Shown in pieces: positions 16,434 through 23,942 of a stretch of DNA of 64,000 nt. The stretch comes from Pseudomonas sp. stari2 (GTDB lineage Bacteria; Pseudomonadota; Gammaproteobacteria; Pseudomonadales; Pseudomonadaceae). The stretch lies in the NCBI RefSeq assembly GCF_040760005.1, contig NZ_CP099760.1, forward strand, positions 4,557,501 to 4,621,500, written 5' to 3'. Position 1 is the first letter of the stretch, and each line of letters starts with the position of its first letter. A program made the position numbers and the translations under genes. A model generated the notes under the pieces. That model made no database searches. It saw nothing but the letters and a program-made list of their open reading frames with translations, and was not told the origin of the DNA.

Positions 16434-17648
16434 TCAGGACCAGTCGTGGCGCGGTGGTTTGACGCCGTTGAGCAGCCAGTTGCCGACCACGTGGTATTTC
16501 CAGCGCACCGGGTCATGCAGGGTGTGGACCCGGGCATTGCGCCAGTGGCGGTCGAAGTTGTGCTTCTTCAGGGTCGAGCGGGTGCCACCGAGTTCGAACA
16601 ACTTGTTGCTGGCCTCGATGGCGATTTCGGTGGTCAGCACTTTGGCCTTGGCCACGGCGAGGGACGCCAGCGCGACGTTGTCTTCATCGGGTACAGGGCG
16701 CGCGGCGTCGAGCGCCCAACCGGCACGTTCGAGCAGGGCTTCGGCGGCCTCCAGACGGATTTCCAGTGCGCCGATCTGAATGATCGTCAGCGGATCTTCA
16801 CTGGCCTTGTCCACACCCGCATCGATCCATGGCCGGGCAAACTGACGGACGAATTCAACCGTGTCCCGCAGTGCAGCCCGGGCGATGCCGGCGTCGATTG
16901 CGGCGGTGGTCAACTGGGCGAATGGCCCGGCCAGGGTCGGGCTCTCGTAGGAGCGATACGTCGGGAACAGATTGAACGGCGCCACGTGAAGATCTTCCGC
17001 CAGCACGGTGCCGCTGGACGTGGTGCGCTGGCCGATGCTGTCCCAGTCGTCGACGATCACCAGCCCTTTCGTGCCGCGCTGGACGAAAGCCAATTGGCCT
17101 TTCTGTTCCTCATCCAGCGCCAGCACCGCCAGCCAGTGGGCGTAGAGCGAACCGGTGCAGTAACCCTTGCGGCCGTTGATCACAAAGCCATCGCCATAAC
17201 GACGGATCGTTGTCTGGATGTCCTGCACATTCTTGCCGCCGGTTTCCGACAGTGCATTGGCGAAGCGATGACCTTGCAGCGCCAGTTCAAAAAAATGCGC
17301 CTGCTGCGCGGGCGTGCCTTGCAGACGGATGTCTTCTAGCAGGCAGTAGTGGTTTTGCGGAATCTGTCCGAGGGACGGATCGGCGGCGGAAATGATCGCG
17401 ATCACCTGCGCCAGCACCGCACTGGACACCTGCGCGCCGCCGTACTCCTTTGGCACAGTGATGCCCCACAGGCCACTGCTGGAATACAGGTCGACGATTT
17501 CGGCGGGCACTTCACGGTGGCGGTCACGCTCGGCGGCGTGTTCCTGCAGGACGGCGGCAACCTGTGCGGCCACGCGCAAGGCTTCGGCGTCGTCGGCGAT
17601 CCGATGGGCGGCCGGCGGGTTGATCGGATAAACGGCAGATTCAGACAT
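16434..17648 (-). CDS. sfnB: SfnB-family acyl-CoA-dehydrogenase-like sulfur monooxygenase
   Basis: A 404-residue flavoprotein of the DszC/SfnB type. Visible landmarks are GLWGITVPKEYGGAQVSS, LGQIPQNHYCLLEDIR, NALSETGGKNVQDIQTTI, the flavin-site segment DSIGQRTTSSGTVLAEDLH, and GGTRSTLKKHNFDRHWRNAR near the C-terminus. SfnB is associated with dimethylsulfone and sulfonate use in Pseudomonas; its exact reaction is not established from sequence. It is first in an operon with MetI- and MetQ-like genes. A sigma-54 promoter lies 36 bp upstream, consistent with SfnR activation. The ATG at 17648 was chosen because it begins the homologous region. Confidence 0.85.
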   Translation of the reverse strand: MSESAVYPINPPAAHRIADDAEALRVAAQVAAVLQEHAAERDRHREVPAEIVDLYSSSGLWGITVPKEYGGAQVSSAVLAQVIAIISAADPSLGQIPQNHYCLLEDIRLQGTPAQQAHFFELALQGHRFANALSETGGKNVQDIQTTIRRYGDGFVINGRKGYCTGSLYAHWLAVLALDEEQKGQLAFVQRGTKGLVIVDDWDSIGQRTTSSGTVLAEDLHVAPFNLFPTYRSYESPTLAGPFAQLTTAAIDAGIARAALRDTVEFVRQFARPWIDAGVDKASEDPLTIIQIGALEIRLEAAEALLERAGWALDAARPVPDEDNVALASLAVAKAKVLTTEIAIEASNKLFELGGTRSTLKKHNFDRHWRNARVHTLHDPVRWKYHVVGNWLLNGVKPPRHDWS

Positions 17649-17683
17649 GGATGACTCTCGGTATCGGTGTTGTACCGGGTCAT

Positions 17684-17699
17684 TGCACCTTCTGTGCCT
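17684..17699 (-). promoter_or_regulatory. Sigma-54 (-24/-12) promoter of the sfnB operon
   Basis: On the minus strand AGGCACAGAAGGTGCA fits the RpoN pattern TGGCACG-N4-TTGCA with three mismatches, keeping the invariant GG-N10-GC. Transcription would start about 25 bases before the sfnB ATG. The same type of element precedes msuE, and an RpoN activator gene (sfnR) lies nearby. Confidence 0.65.
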
Positions 17700-17907
17700 G
17701 ACTGGCAGCCCTTGTCTGACGCGGCTTTCAATGGCTATCAACAGACTCCGGCAATAAAAACCCGCGCATTCTGTTGCTTCACTGTCCATGGCTGAACACT
17801 GCTCGTCGGCTACTCGTTCATGGCAGCGCGACGGATCTATAGTTGAGCGACCGGAAACCCCGGCGAAGGCAAACCTTCAGTCACTCATAAAAAAAGGGAG
17901 TACCGCC

Positions 17908-18369
17908 ATGAGCGTCCAACCCATCCCGGAGGGGTACCACAGCGTGACCCCGTATCTCGGCATCCATAAGGCCGCCGAGGCCATCGATTTCTACAAGAAG
18001 GCATTCGGTGCCACCGAAGTCATGCGCCTGAGCATGCCTGACGGCCGCGTCGGCCACTGCGAACTGCGCATCGGCGACAGCGCGATCATGCTGGGCACAC
18101 CGTGCGACCAAGGGCCATTGAGCAATCCGGACAGCGCCGTGTCCGTCGGTTTACATCTGTATGTAACCGATGTCGACAAGTCGTTCCAGCGCGCACTGGA
18201 TGCCGGGGCGAAGGCAGTGTCCGAGGTCAAGGATCAGTTCTACGGGGATCGCAGCGGTACGTTGAAGGATCCCTATGGGCATCTGTGGTTCCTGGCCACG
18301 CGCAAGGAAGACCTGACCCAGGAGCAGATCGAACAGCGGGCGAAGGAAATGTTTCAGCAGTCTCAGTAA
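17908..18369 (+). CDS. VOC-family (glyoxalase/PhnB-like) protein
   Basis: A 153-residue protein with the paired beta-alpha-beta-beta-beta modules of the vicinal-oxygen-chelate superfamily. PhnB/YdcJ-type motifs are VTPYLGIHKAAEAIDFYKKAFG, HCELRIGDSAIML and DPYGHLWFLAT. Possible metal ligands are His and Glu in HCELRIG and the terminal-domain residues. Members range from lyases to dioxygenases and resistance proteins; the substrate is unknown. An AAGGGAG site precedes the ATG at 17908. It is divergent from the sfnB operon but shows no functional link to it. Confidence 0.82.
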   Translation: MSVQPIPEGYHSVTPYLGIHKAAEAIDFYKKAFGATEVMRLSMPDGRVGHCELRIGDSAIMLGTPCDQGPLSNPDSAVSVGLHLYVTDVDKSFQRALDAGAKAVSEVKDQFYGDRSGTLKDPYGHLWFLATRKEDLTQEQIEQRAKEMFQQSQ

Positions 18370-18383
18370 CGACGATTCTCCAT

Positions 18384-18402
18384 TCCCGCGCAACGCGCGG
18401 GA
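18384..18402. terminator. Hairpin after the VOC gene
   Basis: TCCCGCGC and GCGCGGGA form a perfect 8-bp stem with an AAC loop, 15 bp after the VOC stop codon. It is GC-rich and well placed for termination but lacks a U-tract. Confidence 0.45.
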
Positions 18403-18508
18403 TGGACGAACACGATTCATGAACCGTCGAACCACGCTTCACGCCTTGTCATGAACGCCCGGCGATTTCAGGATGCAGGCCAACCGCCTGAATAAAGGAT
18501 CACCCCCG

Positions 18509-19384
18509 ATGTTTGCCGGATTCGTCAAAGACCAGCGCCACGTCAACGGCGTGGACATCACCTACCGCATCAAAGGCTGCGGGCCGGGCCTGCTGTTGTT
18601 GCACGGGCACCCGCAGACTCATGTCATCTGGCACAAGGTCGCCGAGCAGTTGGCCGAGCACTTCACTGTAGTTGCCGCCGACCTGCGCGGTTACGGTGAC
18701 AGCAGCCGACCGCCGGCCAATGAGCGGCATGCCAGCTATTCCAAACGCGAAATGGCCCGCGACGGTGTGGAATTGATGCAAGCGCTGGGCTTTACGCAAT
18801 TCTCGATCCTCGCCCATGACCGTGGAGCGCGGGTCGCCCATCGCCTGGCCCTCGATCATCCCGCCGCCGTGCAACGCATGGTGCTGTTGGACATCGCACC
18901 GACCCTGGCGATGTACAGCCAGACCAACGAGACCTTCGCCCGGGCCTACTGGCACTGGTTTTTCCTGATCCGCCCGGCGCCGCTGCCGGAAACCCTGATC
19001 GAGGCCGATCCCGAAGGCTATCTGCGCAGCGTCATGGGCAGCCGCAGTGCCGGGCTCAAGCCGTTCACTGACGAAGCGTTCGCCGAATACCTGCGTTGCC
19101 TGAGCCTGCCCGGCAGCGCCCGTGGGATCTGCGAAGACTACCGGGCCAGCGCCGATATCGACCTGGAACATGACCGCGCCGACCTCAAGGCCGGCCATCA
19201 TCTGAGCTTGCCGCTGCTGGTGCTGTGGGGCGCCGAAGGTACGGTCGGTCGTTGCTTCGACCCGCTCAGGGAATGGCAACAAGTGGCCACCAACGTACGC
19301 GGCAAGTCTCTGCCCGCCGGCCACTACCTCGCCGAAGAAGTCCCAGAACTGTTACTCGCCGAAGCGCTGGCGTTCCTGCGCTGA
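18509..19384 (+). CDS. Haloacetate (fluoroacetate) dehalogenase-like alpha/beta hydrolase
   Basis: A 291-residue alpha/beta hydrolase. The nucleophile elbow reads AHDRGARVAHRLALDHP, giving Asp104 as nucleophile with Arg105 and Arg108 placed like the carboxylate-binding arginines of fluoroacetate dehalogenases. His149-Trp150 (YWHW) match the halide-binding His-Trp pair, and His272 (PAGHYLAEE) is the likely general base. Epoxide hydrolases share the fold but not the DRxxR plus HW combination. A single preceding AAAGGA site supports the ATG at 18509. No transporter or regulator for haloacids is adjacent. Confidence 0.83.
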   Translation: MFAGFVKDQRHVNGVDITYRIKGCGPGLLLLHGHPQTHVIWHKVAEQLAEHFTVVAADLRGYGDSSRPPANERHASYSKREMARDGVELMQALGFTQFSILAHDRGARVAHRLALDHPAAVQRMVLLDIAPTLAMYSQTNETFARAYWHWFFLIRPAPLPETLIEADPEGYLRSVMGSRSAGLKPFTDEAFAEYLRCLSLPGSARGICEDYRASADIDLEHDRADLKAGHHLSLPLLVLWGAEGTVGRCFDPLREWQQVATNVRGKSLPAGHYLAEEVPELLLAEALAFLR

Positions 19385-19400
19385 GCCATCCCTCCATCCG

Positions 19401-19432
19401 CTCATCACGACTCCAAAAGGTGTCGTGATGAG
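19401..19432. terminator. Long inverted repeat after the dehalogenase gene
   Basis: CTCATCACGAC (19401-19411) pairs perfectly with GTCGTGATGAG (19422-19432), and the loop can extend the stem to an AAAA tetraloop. It lies 17 bp after the dehalogenase stop codon. No U-run follows on the plus strand, so it may be a terminator or an operator in the fpvG upstream region. Confidence 0.5.
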
Positions 19433-19489
19433 ATTGCGGTCGCGAAACATTTACTTTCACATCCTTCATCGGGATTTGCTTCGGTCATC

Positions 19490-19581
19490 CGTCTTATAGA
19501 GATGCGGGCCAGTCGCGTAGGCAAAAGCCACGACCGGCCCTTTTGGGACTCCCGTGCTGCGAAGCCCGTAGCACCCAGTCC
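19490..19581 (+). promoter_or_regulatory. Structured leader of the fpvG operon
   Basis: CGTCTTATAGA at 19490-19500 resembles the -10 region of some ECF iron-starvation sigma promoters, but no convincing -35 was seen. Downstream, GGGCCAGTCG (19506-19515) pairs with CGACCGGCCC (19531-19540), with an inner GGC-AAAA-GCC stem, and is followed by TTTT. This is intrinsic-terminator-like. A second hairpin pairs GGACT...GTGCT with AGCAC...AGTCC (19546-19581). Both lie before the fpvG ATG at 19607. An attenuator or small RNA is possible; the promoter call is weak. Confidence 0.45.
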
Positions 19582-19606
19582 TCTCACCGAACCAAGACTC
19601 GTCATC

Positions 19607-20806
19607 ATGTCGAAGAAATCCCGCTCGAAACTATGGTTCCTCATACACAGCTGGTTGGCGTTGCCGATCTGGTTTTTTGTTCTGATTGTCTGCGTCACCG
19701 GCACCCTGGCAGTGGTCAGCCAGGAAATCGTCTGGCTGGTAAACCCGCAAATGCGCGCCACCCAACCCTCGGACGATGCCCCGCTGCTGGGCTACGACCA
19801 GGTCATCGCCGCGATCAAGACTGCCGAACCGCAGTTGCTGGTTGAACGCATCAGTCGCCCCGACGAATCGCATTTCGCGCTGGAGGTGAACGTCAGTCAG
19901 CCTGACGGGCGCTCGGTGACGGTTTACGTCAACCCTTATACCGGTGTGATTCAGGGCACCGCGCCAGCCTTCAATTTCCGTGCCTTCACCCGTGCCTTGC
20001 ACGGCTGGTGGCTGGTGCCGTTCACCAATGGTTACAGCTGGGGCTGGTATCTGGTGTCCTTCCTGGCGCTGCCGATGCTGGCTTCGCTGGTGACCGGGCT
20101 GGTGGTCTACAAACGTTTCTGGAAGGGCTTTTTCAGCCCGACCCTGCGCCTGCGTCACGGTGCGCGGATCTTCTGGGGCGATTTCCACCGCCTCAGCGGC
20201 ATCTGGTCGATCTGGTTCATCGCAGTGATCTCCGTAACAGCCGTGTGGTTCCTGATCGAAGCCATTCTTTCCGACAACCATATTTCCATCTCCAGCGAGC
20301 CGATCATCGCGGCGATGTCCCGTGAAGGCGTGCCGTTGTCCGCCGATGGTTCGCCTCCGCCACGGGTCAGCCTGGACCACGCCATCGAAATTGCTCAGCA
20401 ACGAATTCCGGGGTTCGAAGCCAGCACCATCAATCTGCCCGGCAACGCCTACAGCCACCTCGATATCCGAGGACGAGGCTGGTATCCGTTGATGTTCCAG
20501 TCCGCCACGCTCAACCCCTACAGCGGTGAAGTGGCCGCCTCGCGCCTGCTCTCCGATCGGACCTCCCTGGAGTTCGTCACCGAATCCATGCGTCCGCTGC
20601 ACACCGGCGACTTCGGTGGACTGTGGATCAAGCTGATCTGGTTCTTCTTCGGGCTGGTGCTGAGCATGATGGTCCTCAGCGGGCTGTTGATCTGGACCAA
20701 GCGCACCGCGCTGGCGACCGCCAACGCGCTCAAGCGGGAGAACAAGAAACAACGCGTTCAGGCACAACCAGCCCTGCACCGTGAACCGTCGGAGGCCAAT
20801 CTGTGA
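19607..20806 (+). CDS. fpvG: Ferripyoverdine reductase FpvG (PepSY-associated inner-membrane protein)
   Basis: A 399-residue inner-membrane protein of the PepSY-TM/PiuB family. It has an N-terminal helix (WFLIHSWLALPIWFFVLIV), a PepSY-like periplasmic region (VTVYVNPYTGVIQG), central helices near HGWWLVPFTNGYSWGWYLVSF, and a final helix before a basic C-terminal tail. Conserved histidines (HSW, ALHGWW, FHRLSG, PLHTGD) could hold heme or electrons. In P. aeruginosa FpvG reduces Fe(III)-pyoverdine in the periplasm so iron is freed. It is first of eight tightly packed genes in the same order as P. aeruginosa PA2403-PA2410. Confidence 0.87.
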   Translation: MSKKSRSKLWFLIHSWLALPIWFFVLIVCVTGTLAVVSQEIVWLVNPQMRATQPSDDAPLLGYDQVIAAIKTAEPQLLVERISRPDESHFALEVNVSQPDGRSVTVYVNPYTGVIQGTAPAFNFRAFTRALHGWWLVPFTNGYSWGWYLVSFLALPMLASLVTGLVVYKRFWKGFFSPTLRLRHGARIFWGDFHRLSGIWSIWFIAVISVTAVWFLIEAILSDNHISISSEPIIAAMSREGVPLSADGSPPPRVSLDHAIEIAQQRIPGFEASTINLPGNAYSHLDIRGRGWYPLMFQSATLNPYSGEVAASRLLSDRTSLEFVTESMRPLHTGDFGGLWIKLIWFFFGLVLSMMVLSGLLIWTKRTALATANALKRENKKQRVQAQPALHREPSEANL

Positions 20807-21345
20807 GCAAGTCCCCCCCCATGGCTCAGCCTTCGCGGCTGAGCGTGATCTGGCATAAATGGCGCTTCCACATCAACGTGTTGCTATTGCTGATTCCGCT
20901 GGGTTTCATGCCCAGGTATTTCGCCGATCAGGCGTTGTTTCGCGGCGACAGCGGACTGGGTGAACGCGAGATCGGCGAAGTCCAGGTGGGCCCGTGGAGC
21001 CTGCGTCTGGCCGAATTTCGCAATGAGGCACCGCTTCCCGATGGCGCAGCCGGCTATCTGAAAGGGTTTAGCGCCGCGCTGTGCGAGGCCTGTGTCGAAC
21101 AGGTCAAGGCCACTTACCTGCGCATCGGCAAGCCACGCAGTCTGCGCGCCGCCGGTTCGATCTTCTTCGGCACGCCTTACAGCATGGGCACGCAGATGCC
21201 TGTCCCGGACAAAACCAAAGCCGACGCCGAACTCTGGATCACCATGGAAGGCTGGGACGGCAGCATGCACCAAGCCTCGATTCCGCTGAGCCAGGCCTCC
21301 CCCGCCACCGTTGCCTGGCTGAACAAACAAGGAGCCAAACCATGA
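20803..21345 (+). CDS. fpvH: Pyoverdine iron-release protein FpvH
   Basis: A 180-residue protein with one N-terminal membrane anchor (about residues 20-38, HINVLLLLIPLGFMP) and a periplasmic remainder containing a CEAC motif (ALCEACVEQVK). The GTG start overlaps the fpvG stop codon (GTGA), so translation is coupled. In P. aeruginosa FpvH is needed, with FpvG, for iron release from ferripyoverdine. The call rests mainly on gene order, size and topology. No enzyme motif is recognised; the CxxC pair may bind metal or exchange electrons. Confidence 0.78.
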   Translation: MSKSPPMAQPSRLSVIWHKWRFHINVLLLLIPLGFMPRYFADQALFRGDSGLGEREIGEVQVGPWSLRLAEFRNEAPLPDGAAGYLKGFSAALCEACVEQVKATYLRIGKPRSLRAAGSIFFGTPYSMGTQMPVPDKTKADAELWITMEGWDGSMHQASIPLSQASPATVAWLNKQGAKP

Positions 21346-21674
21346 GCCGCCCTTCCCGCCTGAACATGAGCGCTGCATTACTGGTGCTCAGTGCCGGTTT
21401 CAGCGCCAGTGCCCTGGCCCACAACCCGATGTGTGAGTGCAAGGCCATCGATGCCGAGCAGATCAAATGCACCGGTGGTTTCTCCGACGGCAGCGGCGCG
21501 CCGGGGGTGACCCTCGACGTGATCGGCTACGACGAAACCATTCTGGTGCCGGGCAAGCTCGGCGCCGATTCGACCCTGACCTTCAAGAAACCCGGCGCCG
21601 AGTTTTACGTCCTGTTCGACGCCGGCCCCGGCCATGTCGTCGAAATCGACCAAGCGGATATCGAAACCCCATGA
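21342..21674 (+). CDS. fpvJ: Periplasmic protein FpvJ of the pyoverdine recycling operon
   Basis: A 110-residue exported protein. Residues 1-26 form a signal peptide ending in SASALA, followed at once by HNPMCECKAID, a His/Met/Cys-rich segment that could bind metal. A further Cys occurs in IKCTGGFSDGSG. The ATG overlaps the fpvH stop codon (ATGA). P. aeruginosa FpvJ interacts with the FpvC/FpvF binding proteins and the other Fpv components. Assigned by operon position and size. Confidence 0.77.
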   Translation: MSRPSRLNMSAALLVLSAGFSASALAHNPMCECKAIDAEQIKCTGGFSDGSGAPGVTLDVIGYDETILVPGKLGADSTLTFKKPGAEFYVLFDAGPGHVVEIDQADIETP

Positions 21675-22237
21675 CCACACCGACCACCCAAGTTGTTCGC
21701 CCCGCCGGTGCCGGCCATGAAACACTCAATGTGCTGCTGATGTGCCTGCTGATCGTCGCGGTCGCCGGCTCCGTTGTGGCGTGGCGCGGGGTGTCCCACG
21801 AACCCGAGCCGGTTTCCAGCCATCAGCTCGACGCCCGTCGTGACCTCAGCGCCAGTGAGCAAGGCATCTACGCCGACCTGCGGGTGACCCTCGACGAAAT
21901 CCACCTGTTGCGTGAGGAACAGCAAGCGTTGCCAACTCCGCAGAACCTGGCGGATGAAGGTTTCGCGCCGTTCGCCCAGGACTCCAGTTCCGTGAGCCGT
22001 GGCGGCCACGCCTGGCAATTGCTGGCCGACAACGCTTACTTCGGCCACAGCCAGGCACCGGCCGTGGCCGGTTCATTTCTGATGCGCCTGAACGACGACG
22101 CGCCGGACATCTGGCTCAACCGCGCCACCGATCTGCAAGCGCCGACAGACCTGTCCGACGCGGCACTGACCGCTGGCGGATGGAAACAGATCGTCGCGCA
22201 ATTCGATGCCGGGGTGACCCGAGAACATCGTCATTGA
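21671..22237 (+). CDS. fpvK: Inner-membrane-anchored protein FpvK of the pyoverdine recycling operon
   Basis: A 188-residue protein with one N-terminal transmembrane helix (about residues 18-38, LNVLLMCLLIVAVAGSVVAW) and a periplasmic domain. That domain contains a helical stretch (YADLRVTLDEIHLLREEQQAL) and a His-rich end (TREHRH). The ATG overlaps the fpvJ stop codon. In P. aeruginosa FpvK is part of the complex that strips iron from pyoverdine. There is no recognised enzymatic motif. Identification relies on synteny within fpvGHJKCDEF. Confidence 0.75.
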   Translation: MTTPTTQVVRPAGAGHETLNVLLMCLLIVAVAGSVVAWRGVSHEPEPVSSHQLDARRDLSASEQGIYADLRVTLDEIHLLREEQQALPTPQNLADEGFAPFAQDSSSVSRGGHAWQLLADNAYFGHSQAPAVAGSFLMRLNDDAPDIWLNRATDLQAPTDLSDAALTAGGWKQIVAQFDAGVTREHRH

Positions 22238-22272
22238 ACCCTCGCCTTCATCCGAGAGAAGACCGCTTGCCC

Positions 22273-23202
22273 ATGCCTAGTTCATCTCAACGCCGTCCTT
22301 TCCTGCGCCTGCTACTGATCGGCCTGTGCGCCTGCCTGCTGAGCCCGCTGGCCAGCGCCGATCCGGCCAAGCGCCTGCGCATCGGCATCACCCTGCATCC
22401 TTATTACAGCTATGTGGCGAACATCGTCGGCGACAAGGCCGATGTCGTGCCGCTGATTCCTGCCGGCTTCAACCCGCACGCCTACGAGCCGCGCGCCGAA
22501 GACATCAAACGCATCAGCGGGCTGGACGTGATCGTACTCAACGGCGTCGGCCATGACGACTTCGCCGACCGCATGATCGCCGCCAGCGAAACGCCGAACA
22601 TCAAGACCATCGAAGCCAACGAAAACGTGCCCCTGCTGGCCGCCACCGGGGTCGCCGCGCGCGGTGCCGGTAAAGTGGTGAACCCGCACACTTTCCTGTC
22701 GATCAGTGCCTCGATTGCTCAGGTCAACAACATTGCGCGGGAACTGGGCAAGCTCGACCCGGACAACGCCAGGACCTACACCCAGAACGCCCGCGCCTAC
22801 GGCAAACGCCTGCGGCAGATGCGCGCCGACGCCCTGGCCAAACTGACCCAGGCACCGAACGCCGAGTTGCGCGTCGCCACCGTTCACGCCGCTTACGACT
22901 ACCTGCTGCGCGAGTTCGGCCTGGAAGTGACGGCGGTGGTCGAGCCGGCCCACGGCATCGAGCCGAGCCCAAGCCAGTTGAAGAAAACCATCGATCAACT
23001 GCGCGAACTGGATGTGAAGGTGATCTTCTCCGAGATGGACTTCCCGTCCACTTACGTCGAAACCATTCAGCGCGAATCCGGTGTGAAGCTGTACCCGCTG
23101 TCGCACATTTCCTACGGCGAATACACCGCCGACAAGTACGAAAAGGAAATGACCGGCAACCTCAACACCGTGGTTCGGGCGATTCAGGAGTCCGGCGCAT
23201 GA
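22273..23202 (+). CDS. fpvC: Periplasmic metal-binding protein FpvC (ZnuA-like SBP of FpvCDEF)
   Basis: A 309-residue cluster A-I metal-binding protein of an ABC transporter. The signal peptide ends LLSPLASA. ZnuA/PsaA-family metal ligands are visible: His in GITLHPYYSYVA, His in GFNPHAYEPR, His in NPHTFLS, and the late SEMDFPSTY segment. The long His/Asp-rich loop of zinc-specific ZnuA is absent, fitting Fe(II). In P. aeruginosa FpvC chelates the reduced iron freed from pyoverdine. The ATG at 22273 was chosen because it begins the signal peptide. Confidence 0.85.
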   Translation: MPSSSQRRPFLRLLLIGLCACLLSPLASADPAKRLRIGITLHPYYSYVANIVGDKADVVPLIPAGFNPHAYEPRAEDIKRISGLDVIVLNGVGHDDFADRMIAASETPNIKTIEANENVPLLAATGVAARGAGKVVNPHTFLSISASIAQVNNIARELGKLDPDNARTYTQNARAYGKRLRQMRADALAKLTQAPNAELRVATVHAAYDYLLREFGLEVTAVVEPAHGIEPSPSQLKKTIDQLRELDVKVIFSEMDFPSTYVETIQRESGVKLYPLSHISYGEYTADKYEKEMTGNLNTVVRAIQESGA

Positions 23203-23942
23203 CGGCTCAGGAAAACCTCTCGAACATCAGCAGTGGCCCGACCCTGGAATTTTCCGAGGTCAGCCTGACGCTGGGTCGCACGACGATTCTGGACAAGGTG
23301 ACCTTCCAGGTGCAGCCCGGCAGCGTGCACGCATTGGTGGGCCCCAACGGCGGCGGCAAGAGCTCGCTGATCAAGACCCTGCTCGGACAGATGCCGCATC
23401 AGGGCCGGCTCAGCCTGCAATGGCCCGGCGAGCCCGGCACCATCGGCTATGTGCCGCAGGCGCTGGAATTCGATCGCGGCTTACCGATGACCGTCGACGA
23501 CTTCATGGCTGCCATGTGCCAGCGCCGGCCGGCGTTTCTCGGTCTGAGCAAACGCTATGCCGGCGCCATCGGTGATGCGTTGGAGCGGGTCGGCATGCAG
23601 GACAAGCGCAAGCGCCGGATGGGCGCGCTGTCCGGCGGTGAACGCCAGCGAGTGCTGCTTGCTCAAGGCCTGATTCCCGCTCCGCAATTGCTGGTGCTGG
23701 ATGAACCGATGTCGGCCCTCGATGAAGCCGGGATCCAGGTGTTCGAACGCCTGCTCGGCGACTGGCGCGCTGCGGGCATCACCGTGCTGTGGATCGAGCA
23801 CGATCTGGAAGCCGTCGGGCGTCTGGCCAATCGCGTCACCGGCCTCAATCGCCGGGTGCTGTTCGACGCCACGCCGCAGCAGGCGCTGACCCCGGAACGC
23901 CTGCTGACCCTGTTCTCGACCCATCCACGGAGCGCTGCCTGA
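23199..23942 (+). CDS. fpvD: ABC transporter ATPase FpvD
   Basis: A 247-residue ABC ATPase of the metal-chelate family. Walker A GPNGGGKS is at residues 48-55, the signature LSGGERQR at about 144-151 and Walker B LLVLDEP at about 164-170, with the D-loop SALDEAG and the switch His in WIEHDLEAVG. It starts 4 bp before the fpvC stop codon and ends overlapping fpvE by one base. It energises the FpvE channel in handling iron released from pyoverdine. Confidence 0.9.
   Translation: MTAQENLSNISSGPTLEFSEVSLTLGRTTILDKVTFQVQPGSVHALVGPNGGGKSSLIKTLLGQMPHQGRLSLQWPGEPGTIGYVPQALEFDRGLPMTVDDFMAAMCQRRPAFLGLSKRYAGAIGDALERVGMQDKRKRRMGALSGGERQRVLLAQGLIPAPQLLVLDEPMSALDEAGIQVFERLLGDWRAAGITVLWIEHDLEAVGRLANRVTGLNRRVLFDATPQQALTPERLLTLFSTHPRSAA

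Noticed and set aside
19385..19606. PvdS box for the fpvG operon
   Set aside because: Every CGT in the region was checked for TAAAT-like bases 16 positions upstream and none fits.
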